Source: Chara braunii
Lineage: Eukaryota > Streptophyta > Charophyceae > Charales > Characeae
Assembly (NCBI GenBank): GCA_003427395.1
Contig: BFEA01000014.1
Location: 5,740,436-5,779,294, forward strand
DNA: 38,859 nucleotides
Direction: 5' to 3'
The notes beneath the pieces are model-generated. The model searched no databases, was not told the origin of the DNA, and worked only from the letters and a program-made list of their open reading frames with translations. The translations under genes were made by a program, and so were the position numbers. Numbering within the stretch: position 1 is the first letter of the stretch; every line of letters begins with the position of its first letter. Below are positions 1 to 11,182 of this stretch, in pieces.

Positions 1-67
<67 letters not shown>

Positions 68-80
68 AGAAGAAGAAGAG
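1..80. repeat. (GA)n microsatellite in SSADH intron 5
   Basis: Nearly pure GA dinucleotides from 1 to 59, grading into GAA-rich sequence up to 80. It sits just past the exon 5 donor (minus strand), so the intron begins with a CT-rich tract in sense. Confidence 0.95.
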
Positions 81-112
81 GAAGGGGCTATTCTAATTTG
101 AAGCGCACAAAC

Positions 113-223
113 CTGTCTGAGGACAAGAATCTTCTTCTCTGCAAAAATAGATGATGAGACATCACCTTCAATACGCTTTGCCTCCTCAGCATAGAATTCT
201 ATAATATCAGTCGCGAATGCCAT
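113..223 (-). CDS. SSADH: SSADH exon 5
   Basis: Acceptor GTTGCAG|ATG and donor GACAG|GTTTGT. It has 37 codons reading MAFATDIIEFYAEEAKRIEG, then DV...KKILVLRQ. This corresponds to the 'YGASFIEYFAEEAKRVYGD...LVLKQ' segment just before the PVGVV...PWNFP motif. Phase 0 at both ends. The next exon lies beyond position 1. Confidence 0.88.
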
Positions 224-3200
224 CTGCAACCGACCGAATGACGCCCACAACGGACAGATCATCAATGAAGTCTCAAAGGTCAAGAGATAGCTCCTTTTCT
301 TTTCCTATTTCATTCCATATTCAGGAAAGAAAACAGAGCACATGGTCATCCCTCCCTTTTTCTAAGAGAGCTCAGTCTAGAAGAAAACAGTGCACTAAAA
401 TTTCCAGCTGAGGAACTCGGCTAAATTTCTTTTACTTCCTTTCTTTTCTCTGGTAATGACGGTTTCCACAGCATGTAATCAGGGAGTGGGGACAAAGTCA
501 ACAGACGACAAACAGGGACTCTGCCGTTAGCACAGCAAGTACAATTATACATGAAAATCAATGAATACTAACCTTTGAAATTCTCCCTTAGAAAGGGATC
601 ATTGGATCAATGCATAGTAAGCTTTTTAAAATTGGGATAATTGGTGGAAAGCACCCACGCTGGGGCACGTACCCTTGTCGGTTTTGGGCACCTGAAGTTC
701 CATTTGGTACTACCAGCCCAAACTTCTTCCGCCTGGGTGAAAGGCGCCTTGGCGCCCCGGCCACACCTGCTCCATTGGCCTGTTTTTACCGGACAATGAA
801 TCTGGCTCTGTTTCTGCACCACATTCATGAACCAGAAGGGTCATTCTTTTTCAAAATATGGTACTTCGGCCTCGTTCTATATCTACCGCCTGTAATGCCT
901 GTGGCCCTTCTTGGCAAACGGGCAGAGTTTGGAGGCGGAAAACCAGAAACGTTTCTGCGCGGGCTATATCTAGTTTGATAGTATCTACGTATTATCCCAA
1001 TGTGCTTTTTGTTGCAAACAATTAGACAGTCCAACTCCACCACTATGGGTCTCGCTCCACCACTGGGCCGCTGTCCGACTGTAGATAGCAGTGCATCGCT
1101 CTGCCCAGAGTTGAAAAACTTGTGAATAGCTGTCAGAATGGACTTTACAAATGCACGCCCCAACATTGGATAGTTCACCTCCTGCAAGAGTTGTTATTCT
1201 TCTTTTGTAGAGGTTGGTTTCTGGACCCACGACAGGTACCTACCTACAGTCAGCAACTATTTCATGGGATGCACACCATCCGATCTTGGAGGATCCCCCT
1301 CAGACAGCCCCTACTGCAGATTTGTCAACGACCTCCTCCACGAGAATCAGTCTGTGACACCCTAACCTCACGCCCAGCACGGCTTCCTGATCAAAGTGGG
1401 GAGCGGATCCACAAGTAGCGAGAAAGGGGGTGTGCCAAGGATTTTAGGAAAAAGATGGCAAAGTCCCAGGTCAGAACTGGGATCCCCAGCGTCAGGGTTC
1501 TAAGGACAAGGATGCAAGATGCTCGGACGAAGGAGGGCCTTCCCGAATTCTCGGCGCAGCAGGTCCTGGTTGGTGCCTAGGTCAGGTCCCGAGGTGGTAC
1601 TTCTGTCGTTAGCTTCGGCACAACCTTGGCAGTCGGTACATGCAATTGCAATCGAGAACAGATGCTGAATTCTAGGCTACAGGTCTGTGCTGTTGCTGCC
1701 GTTCCTATCCATGCAGACTGATACTTGCGGGCCAAACACCGTCAGCTTGCTAGGTAGGTTTTCATGGCCTACCAAGCCGTCACTTATGAGCGGCCGTCAG
1801 CTTGCTAGGTAGGTTTTCATGGCCTAGCAAGCCGTCACTTATGAGCGGCACCACGTAGGTGCTGGGTTTTATTCCCGTTGCCGTCACTTTCAATGGCCTG
1901 AGAAGGATTGGTGGCCAGGGCCAGTCAACACCAGTAACTCGCTGGGGAGAGTTGTGCCGCCCTGTAACCAGTTGCAATGCGGGAGCATCAGGCCAAGTAC
2001 AAGTGGCTGCTCAGGTCCTGCTGCGGCCGGTCGAGACACACCCAGTACACATCCCGAAAAAAGAGCTCTCAGAGTTCTCAGTCAGAATCATCATAGCTGA
2101 CATTCATAATCAGGGTTGACACCCTCAATTTCAGGATATTTCCAGAGGCTTAAAAAACACTCAACACACCTGTCACAACATAAGCTCAACGATCATGACA
2201 TATAATCTACCATATTAACTTCCATAAAAATCTTGAATTACCTGGGGCCGGTCACCTGTGGATATATCTCAAGACTGCCCCCCTTTTTAAATTAAAAAAA
2301 AAAAAAGCACAATTTTTTTGAAAAACAAAAAAAGAGTTGTGCAAGCACATGTATACGTGATGACGGTGACGGGCCGTGTTGTCGGTGAGTCGTAGGGTAT
2401 GCACAAGCTCGTATAAGTTCCCCTTCATCAGACAATAAACGAAATGACCAACTGTGTTACATGCCCAGTTGGGCCGATGTTCATAATAACCAAGGATCCG
2501 CAATGTGAAAAAAAGGACCAAATGGATAATGCAGTGCAAGTGGATGTGATAAAAAGGACCGAATGGACAACGCAGTGCAAGTGGAATCTCATCAAGCAAT
2601 GTGCATTCCGATACATACAAAATGGTGCTTTACAGCACAGGGAAGACTTTAGATACAAGTCCTGACCTGACCGGGACTGACCTCTACCACGTAGTGCAAG
2701 AGAGCGCAGCAGAATGCTAGAACACCAATGACTAGCCCAATCAATGTTGCAAGGCAGACCAAACATACATCATGCTCATCACAAGGTGTGCAGGGGCCTG
2801 GCGCTATACACAGGAAGGAGGCGCCAGGTCCAGACATACACAGACGAAGAGGAGGGGATCAGACGAAAAAGAGGAAGGGGGAGATGGGAAAATCGTCAAC
2901 ACCAAGTCTCGTTACGAGTCCCCAATAATCCCTCTTCAAAATGTCTGAAGTCCAACGTCGAGTCTGGATCCAAATATCACCAAACTCTCTCTCTCCCTCG
3001 TAGTCTTCTGATGCTGTGAAGTCAGATAGCGAGAGGGTGAGAAGGAGATGGTGGACTGAGAACAGGAAGAAGAAGAACTGTCTCTCTCATGCGCCAGTTA
3101 CTAACCTGTGAAGATGGCCCTGTGCTGCAGGTACCTCGAAGACGAAGCTGGAGCAATGGCGCTGCAGGTAAGTCCCTCTGGCCTCCGCCCAATCTCTCTC

Positions 3201-6200
3201 TCTATAGTACTACTCTAACTGCTATGGCACCCAGCGCTGAAGACTACAGCTAACGCTACTAACGCCCGGCGCTGAAGACTACTGCTAACGCTACGATTAC
3301 TCATGCAGCGCTCCTCCAGAGTGCTGCTGCCGAATCCTGAAGACTACCTCCTGCCTCCTGAACTGCACGTGAAGTGCCTGGGAAGTACCTAGGAACTACC
3401 TGCCTGCCTGCAGGGCGGGCCAGTCCTATATAGGGAGCCCGTCCAGGAGGCTGCTCTTGCCAATGCCAAAACGTGCCAGACCCTGTCACCCTGGCGTTGA
3501 AGCTCAACCAGGGGTCGTCTTGAAAACAGGCCCGAAATGGCCTGTGCTAAAACCCTGGTTTGTTGCCCTTCAGGGCAGGTCGAACTGATGAGGACCCGGA
3601 AATGGCCCTCAGTTTCAGGCTGAAAACACTCAGGGCCNGAAAGGCCCTGATTTAGCCTGAAAAGACACAGGGCCTGTAGGCCCTTGTCTTCAGGCTTTCA
3701 GGCTGAAACGACATAGGGCCTATAGGCCCTTGGACCTGGAGATGGCCCGTGCAGCCTGTTGCAGACACAGCATGTACCCATCGGTTTTTGCAGGACATGC
3801 ATCCATGCTCTCCAATCATAATCAGGAAGCGGGCATGCAAAAATAGAAACCACCAATGCCACAATCACCATATCCAACATCATTCATAGAGGAAAGAGAT
3901 CTGAAAGGCACTCCGAAGAAAGAAAATGATTTACACAATCAGATACATATCTGCAATTACAAAAACGGGAACGACGAAACTCGCAATTCCAAAATCAAAA
4001 GACCCAAGAGGACCAGGAGAGAAGGTCCCACACACCCCAGCACCCCACACTCTCTCACTACTTCACCATCCCCCTTCTTGTTCCGATGCAGGCGGTCCGT
4101 AGCCTCGCACCTACCAGCAACTCGTCACCCTGCTTAGTTCGAGTACGCACGCCAGGTTCGCCCATGCTCCACAGTCCGTCGTGGCCACACGTAAACCCCG
4201 CACATTCGCAACCAGCTCATCAGATCACCCAACTCCGAACTCACCTCCTTGCTCACTTCTACTCATTAGCCGATCCTCTTGACCACTCTAACCTTCCCAA
4301 GTCTGGTTAGAGAGCAATTTATTCGCACTTGCAAAATTTGTAGCTATTAGGATCTACGCGAGATAGTCGGGATTACGTGAAGCAGGGGGGAAGTGCTTGC
4401 GGTCAGCATGCCAGAGCCAAGGCGTGGGGGATGTAGCCACTCTCCACGGATCGATCCAGTCATGCACTGCTGTAGCGAATGAGATTAAAGAAAAGATGCT
4501 GCACGTTCCAACGCAATGAGAAGCCAAGAACAAGAAGATTACAGTTGCGCCCTTACTCGTCGAGGAAGGAACAAGACGAGATTACAGTTGAGATTAGAAT
4601 TAAGGCGCGGTGGAAATAGAGTGCGAGACAGAGCGCAGCAGAATGTGCGCAAGTAAGGATCACCGCAGTTACGAAAAAAAATACGACGCCCCCAAAATCC
4701 TAGTCTAATTAGAGTCTTAATTCCGATCTCTCCTGTGACCTCCCGTATTCTTTCGACAACGTTCAAAAAATTCAAAAAGATCCTCCCACCAAATGACCGC
4801 GCCCAGTCTAATTAGAGTCTTAATTCCGATCTCTCCTGTGACCTCCCGTATTCTTTCGACAACGTTCAAAAAATTCAAAAAGATCCTCCCACCAAATGAC
4901 CGCGCCCAAGTTCCCTGCCCAATTCCCAAAAAAAAAAAGAAAAAGCTGCGTCAAGTTAAAACAACCATTATTCATGTGCTCGCTGAGGTGCGTCCTAAAT
5001 ACCAACCACCATGGGACCAAGTTTTCACAAAACAGAGAGGAGAAGAAAAGAGTGCGGGCACTTGCTCAATTTGATTATGCCCCTCCACCCAACCCCCAAA
5101 ATGCAATCGCACAGGAAGTCAAGCTAATCAGAAGATAGATCATCACAAGTCTACTAGCACCCCTCCTAAAATGGTTGTTCTTTAAAAAAAGAGTGGGGGC
5201 ACTTTCGCAATTTGATCATGCCCCTCCGCCCAACCCCCAAAATGCAATCGCGCAGGAAGTCCCGCTCATCAGAAGATAGATCATCACAAGTCTACTAGCA
5301 CACCACCGAACAAATGATGGGATCCTGAAATTGGAGATTGCACCTGGAGTCTGAGCAGACAAATCTGGGCAGAACAAATCTGCATAGACTTGTCTTTTGG
5401 TATTGGTGTGCTTAGTAGTGGAGCCGTGGCATTTTTTTTCAATTTTTGAAGAGTCTAACAACTATCCTAGGACTGTAAATTTGCAGACAGCGGACAATGG
5501 TGGTGAGAGACCCCGGGCCTATGTTATCCGAGTCCCGTTCTCCTTTCAGGGCCTACCCTCTTTATCCCAATACAACGTACTGTCATTATTGCTAAATTTA
5601 GAAGCAAGAGACTGTATTCCAGTGACGAAGGTAATTCCACCCTTGCCATCCCCCAACATTTTGAATGCATCTGGACCTGGGACTTGTCAGGATGCCTTTG
5701 GAATCCTGGCAGATGGGACCGGTGCAACTAGGCCCTCAATCTCTCACCAAGTAAGCTAATTACAAATAAATTAGTGTACACATTGCTCCTGGTAGTGGTA
5801 CGTAGTGAGAGGAAAAAGATGTGTTCCTTGACACGACAAGAACTTCCAAAAAGCCAGTTGAAACATATGAGACAGTGTAGTCCCTCCTACGTCGTATGGG
5901 GGTCTCCATACGGAAGGTCTGAACAAACAGACAGCCAGGGCAGGGGCCCCCAAATATTAAAAAAAAAAAGAAAATAAAAAACAAAAAAATTATGATTGAT
6001 TGATTGATTCATTAGTGTGTGTGTGCGCACATGGGGAGCGGCAACCTCCCTGCAATCAATAAATCAATCAATCAAGGAAAAAAAGGGGCATTTGCCACGC
6101 GTGGGTGCGTGTGTATGTAAGTGCGGGGATGTGTGTGTGTGTGTGCGTATTTGCGGGGAAAGGCAACCCCACCACATCAAATCAATCAATCAATCAATCA

Positions 6201-6289
6201 AAAAAAAAACGGGGGGCCAATTGCCCCACCTGCGTGACAGTGTGTGTGTGTTGTCATATTCGCTACACACTCAAAAAAAGCATGACTGN

Positions 6290-6385
<96 letters not shown>

Positions 6386-9300
6386 GAGAGAGAGAGAGAG
6401 ATGAGGAGAAGACAGCTTTTCTGAGAAAAAGAAAAAAAAACACAGCTGGTACTCACATTAGGGCTCTCCGAATCGATTCGGCTCCAATTGTGTTTAGAAT
6501 CTTCAGATATGAGCACCCCCTCAGGGCCCGCAAAGACCAAGCAACCCAAGAGAGGACCCAGAGAACTTTAACATATCCGGCAGGTGAGGTCCCACCAGCA
6601 AAGAGGATCGAACACAATGTGAAGAAAATTACACTTTCTGCTTTCCGGCACCTCTGCACAAAACTCATCCAGATTGAATTTCCAGCTTTTCGTTCAATCC
6701 TCTTCCCTAGCCGGACCACACACCGGGCGCAAGCCATTGGTCCTTGTAATCCACATTTCACAAGGAGCAACCTGGGGCCAAGTCCCATTAGCAGCGTTGA
6801 GTTTCCTCAACGCCTGGATCTGGACGTCTTTGTGGAGACGTGCAGAGATGACATTAAGTTTCCTCGACTGCACATCTCCACAAACACATCCACATTCAGA
6901 CCTCGAGGAAACTCATGGCTGCTACGGTAGCGGGACTTGGCCCCTGAGCAAGTGGGGCTTCACGCCAAGAAGGGGGAAGAAAAAAGAAACTTCCCAAAAA
7001 GAAAAAAGAAAAGAAAAGACCTCTTTCCCAGAATGAATTGACAGCATACACACCTTATGAGACCCCTCCACGCCTTGGGAAATTTTTCGAAAATGTCCCT
7101 CCGTCTGACTCTCATTTATTTGCGGTATGCCTCTCCTACGGGCAGCTTACCCTGCCGTGCCCCTGGGGCCTCTGAAGTTTCCTACAGGCCCCTGTCAGTG
7201 AGCGGTGCAACTTTCCAGCATATCCCTGTGAGCAGCACCCTGGTGCCTCTGAAATTTCCTGCCGGCCCCTGCCAGTGAGGGGTGCATCTTTCCAGCATAA
7301 CCCTATGGCCATTGGTGGCACTTGCTGCAGTTCCCCTGGCCCTGGGAGGGGAGCCACCGGGACATACCGGAAATTTAACCAGTACCGGTAGGGGCATATT
7401 GAACATATTTCAGGCCCAAATGACACCAGGTGTTTTTGGGAAACTTAATCGTTATAAGAGGGGACAACAGGGTAAGTCAGCCATCAGAGGGGCACGCCAA
7501 AAATACATGGAAGTCAGAGGGGGATTTTAATTTTTTCCCACAGAAAAAAGGGTAAAAACATAATATAAATTGGATCATAACCTCCACCGAAAAGAGAGAG
7601 AAAAAAGGTCAGTAAACAGATTTCGTCGGTCCTGTTTTTCGAGACGTCCATTAAAATTGGAACAATACAGAGAATTTGTATACAGGATATAGGGTCCGGT
7701 CCTGTTCTTCAGGACGTCCATTAATATTGGAACAATACAGCCTCGTTTACTATGGTGTGTCCTAGGGACAGGGTTTTCCATTCAGGGGACAGGTATAGAT
7801 CGATGAATGAATTCAGACAGATTGGATGTTGTCTCATATGGATTTTGCACACATACAGAGAGGCTTCGACTGTAGGACATAATTACACACCTGGTCCACT
7901 GCATAGGGATGCTGGACCCGATTTCCAGTGGACATACACCACATCATTGTAATACACATCACATCACATCAAGGCTAGGGTTCCGTCTGATAGTTAAGAC
8001 ATACATAGGAAGCTGGAGATATCAACACATCTTTGCATAGGGACGCTGGACCTGATTGCCAGCAGACACATTCACATCATTGTACAGGGACGCTGGACCC
8101 GATTTCCAGCTGATACATTCGCATCATTGTATAGGGACTCTGGACCCAATTTCCAGCAGGTGTATCTCCCCACCAATACATGGAGAGCCCTCGACGCCCG
8201 GACCTACTGACCGGGGATGCTCTTATCACCTCGTTAAGTAGGTTCCCATATACGAAGTTAAAAAAAAAAAAAAAAAAAAAAAGATTAGGATGACACGCAT
8301 CAATAGATACAAAATTTCGTGGGTCCTCCACAAGGAGGAGGTAGATGTCGAGGGCACATACCTCACCCATTGCCTCAGCGAGAGGCTTCCCATTCTCCAG
8401 AGTGATTATCTTCGCCAAGTCCTCCACATTTTCCTTTACCAGATCAAGCCTTCCAGAGAAGAAGAATTGAAAAAACAACCACCCCCCCCAAAAAAGAAGA
8501 ATTGAGTGAACAACCGGAACACGTATGCAGCCAGACGCAAAGGCACCAACAAACGGACAGTTCCAGAAACCCAAACGAGAATCCAAAGACACCAAACGAC
8601 ACAAAATATTCATAAAAAATACCGTACCTGCACGTTGTGGAGCCCACTGGCAGCAAATTGCAAGCTCAGCTGGTACACCCCTGAACTGTTGGAATGCAGA
8701 CCTGAGTTCGAAATCCACTCGGACTCCGCTCAGTTCCATGATCATGTCTCAAGCCCATCGCCCTTTGTGTTTTCTTTTTTTTTCTTTTTTTTTTCCAACC
8801 ACACTACGTTCTTCTCTCAAATTCTATTCGCTACATAGAGTAGCGAGAGGATGAGATAGAATATATACAAAAAGAAGATGAGAGAAGAATATAGATTACT
8901 TTAATATATATATTTGCCTTCCACTACCTTCCTACCACTACTCCTAAGACTATATAGAGGGGTTCCAGTTGATGTACCACAGTGGTTAGAGGCTTAGAAC
9001 ACCGGTTCAGATTATAGAGGGGTTCCAGTTGATGTACCTCAGTGGTAAGAGGCTTAGAACACCGGTTCAGATTGTTATTAGCTGAAGCCAGGTAATGGCC
9101 TTGGCACTTCAAATCATTTGTATATTTCTATATGGGACGCTGGGCCCGGTTCCCAGCACGTGTTGCTCCCCACGAATAGACTGGAGCATTCGTCCCCAAA
9201 AAAAAAAAAAAAAAGAAAAAAAAAAAGAGGTTGCAAGTACAAAACTCACTCAGCCTCGTGCATGGGACACTGGCAGGGCGTTATTTACGCACTGCTGGAC

Positions 9301-10049
9301 ACACACCCCCTTCCACTGACACGCGGCAACCTATTACAAACACTGCATGCACACCACCCAACGGGTTTTGTCCATGGTGTTGTATGTCGGGTCTTGATAC
9401 AGCGTGGATTGCTTCTGACTGTTGCTCTTGGAGATGTCCATGGTGTTGTATGTCGAGTCTTGATACTGCGTGGACCTGCTGTTGCTCGGGGTTGTTCTGT
9501 TGATCTCCATGGTCTGACATATCACACACAGGTGCCGTTTGCGAGTGTTGCTGAAATGGTAGAGTCTTCAGGTCACACGTAATAGATCACGGGTTCGCGT
9601 CTAGGGTTCTTGTCCAGCTTGGCCTGTCATCTCTTCAAACGAACACACAGTTCCCTCTCCATAGTAGCTCTCCATAGTAGTGCACATATCTGGCCTTCAG
9701 GCATATAAGTATACAGTTACAAAGAGCAAATACATACCTTCGGCCGGACACAAACATGGCTCGTGAAAATATACACATAGCCTATGTCCTCATACAACAT
9801 ACATAGCCTCTGGGCACATCTATATATACACAACTATGATACCGGGCTTGGCGGGTCTATCAGGTACATGACGGGATCTACCCATGCATGCATGGCTTAG
9901 CTCTAGGGTAGGGTAGGGAGATGGGAGTATGGTATAGCAGCAGCAGAGATGGTGCCTCCGCTGCAGTCAGTCTTGCCGGAGTGAGGTAAAGTGGATTGAT
10001 GGGGGTTCTTCTGAGTCGTTTCTGAAATTTGGTTAATTCATGAAGATTG

Positions 10050-10080
<31 letters not shown>

Positions 10081-11138
10081 GGGATATAAGTCACCTTGGG
10101 GGGTCTATCAGGTACATGACGGGATCTACCCATGCATGGCTTAGCTCTAGGGTAGGGTAGGGGCCTACTAGGGGGTAAGTCACCCTGGGTCAGTTCCAGA
10201 TAGCCTTGGGTAAGCTAGTTGAAGGACGTCGCTAGGATGTGTCCGTAGACGCCGGCTTGCCTTGCTTAGGTACTCCTGCTGGGTAGACTCTCTGAATTGG
10301 GCCTGTAGAAGACTGCATGAGCCTGGCGTCCGAAGTTCCCACAGGCTAAGGTTCATCCGCTTCCCCTTCCCCTAGGGCACTTCCACTAGGTCTGGGGGGT
10401 TAGCCAAGCCTTGGTACACGTCACTTCTGTGTGGTCCAAGTTGCCCTTGATACTGGTAGGGTGATGGCCCTGAGTGCTGGTCACACTGAGGTAGGATAGT
10501 GGGGACAAAACAAGTACCACAGCAAAGATACCGGTCCGCCCGTTTACTGTAGCAAATAAAACGGGAAACTTCCACGCGGCGAAACGTTTCTATTCATTTC
10601 ACCCCAAACGGGCCGAAGGCAAAAAGTGCCCCAGGCCCCAAATAAAACGGGAAAAGTTAAAAAACCTCCACGCGGCGAAACCTGCCTATGCATTTCACCC
10701 CAAATGGGGCAGAGTTCCAGAATAAGAATTAAAAAAAAAAAAAAAAAAAAAGTGCCCCAGGCCCCAAAATTACTTTTGGCGTCATTTTTGTTTTTTTGCA
10801 CCACACTTTCATTTTTGTTTTTTTGCACCACACTTTCCCATCATTTTTTCCAACGGCCGTTACCGGGCGAGCCAGTGTGCAAAAATCACATGAAAAGTCA
10901 TTTTGGGGCCCGCGACACCTTTTGCCCCGATTGGGGTGAAATGAATACAAAAGTTTCGCCGCGGGAGGGGTTTTATAACTTTTCCCAAATAAAACAGCTT
11001 CGATTCGAAGAAACATATTGACAAATCATATCCTAACTCCTCAGAGCAAAATGGTCGCAAACACCGTGGCATGCACGACTTACACATCACGTGCACGGAC
11101 GCGCTACATGTCTAGTGCGAACGCTCTCTCTCTCAGAG

Positions 11139-11182
<44 letters not shown>

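Larger units (their letters stand above)
224..8361 (-). other. SSADH intron 4 (8.1 kb), repeat-filled
   Basis: Lies between exons 4 and 5. No further exon is needed by the protein or by phase. Contents from left to right: unassigned sequence to 1.35 kb, an LTR-end fragment, tandem duplications (1.74, 2.5, 3.2, 4.7, 5.05 kb), a palindromic short-repeat cluster (3.5-3.7 kb), a copy of a dispersed repeat (4.1 kb), compound microsatellites (6.0-6.4 kb), two foldback elements (6.6-6.9 kb), a repeat shared with 19.75 kb (7.1 kb) and SINE-like hairpin units (7.9-8.28 kb). Confidence 0.75.

Noticed and set aside
6198-6549. Leucine/serine-rich minus-strand ORFs resembling a membrane protein
   Set aside because: They are translations of (CT)n and (AC)n and carry the N at 6289.
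6295-6930. Longest open frame of the left part (211 codons)
   Set aside because: Its first half is translated (GT)n(GA)n microsatellite and the rest covers two foldback elements. No domain, and it lies antisense in an SSADH intron.
8077-8745. 222-codon minus-strand frame as one gene
   Set aside because: Only the part at 8362-8449 has protein similarity (SSADH exon 4), bounded by good splice sites. The rest is intron and SINE-like sequence.
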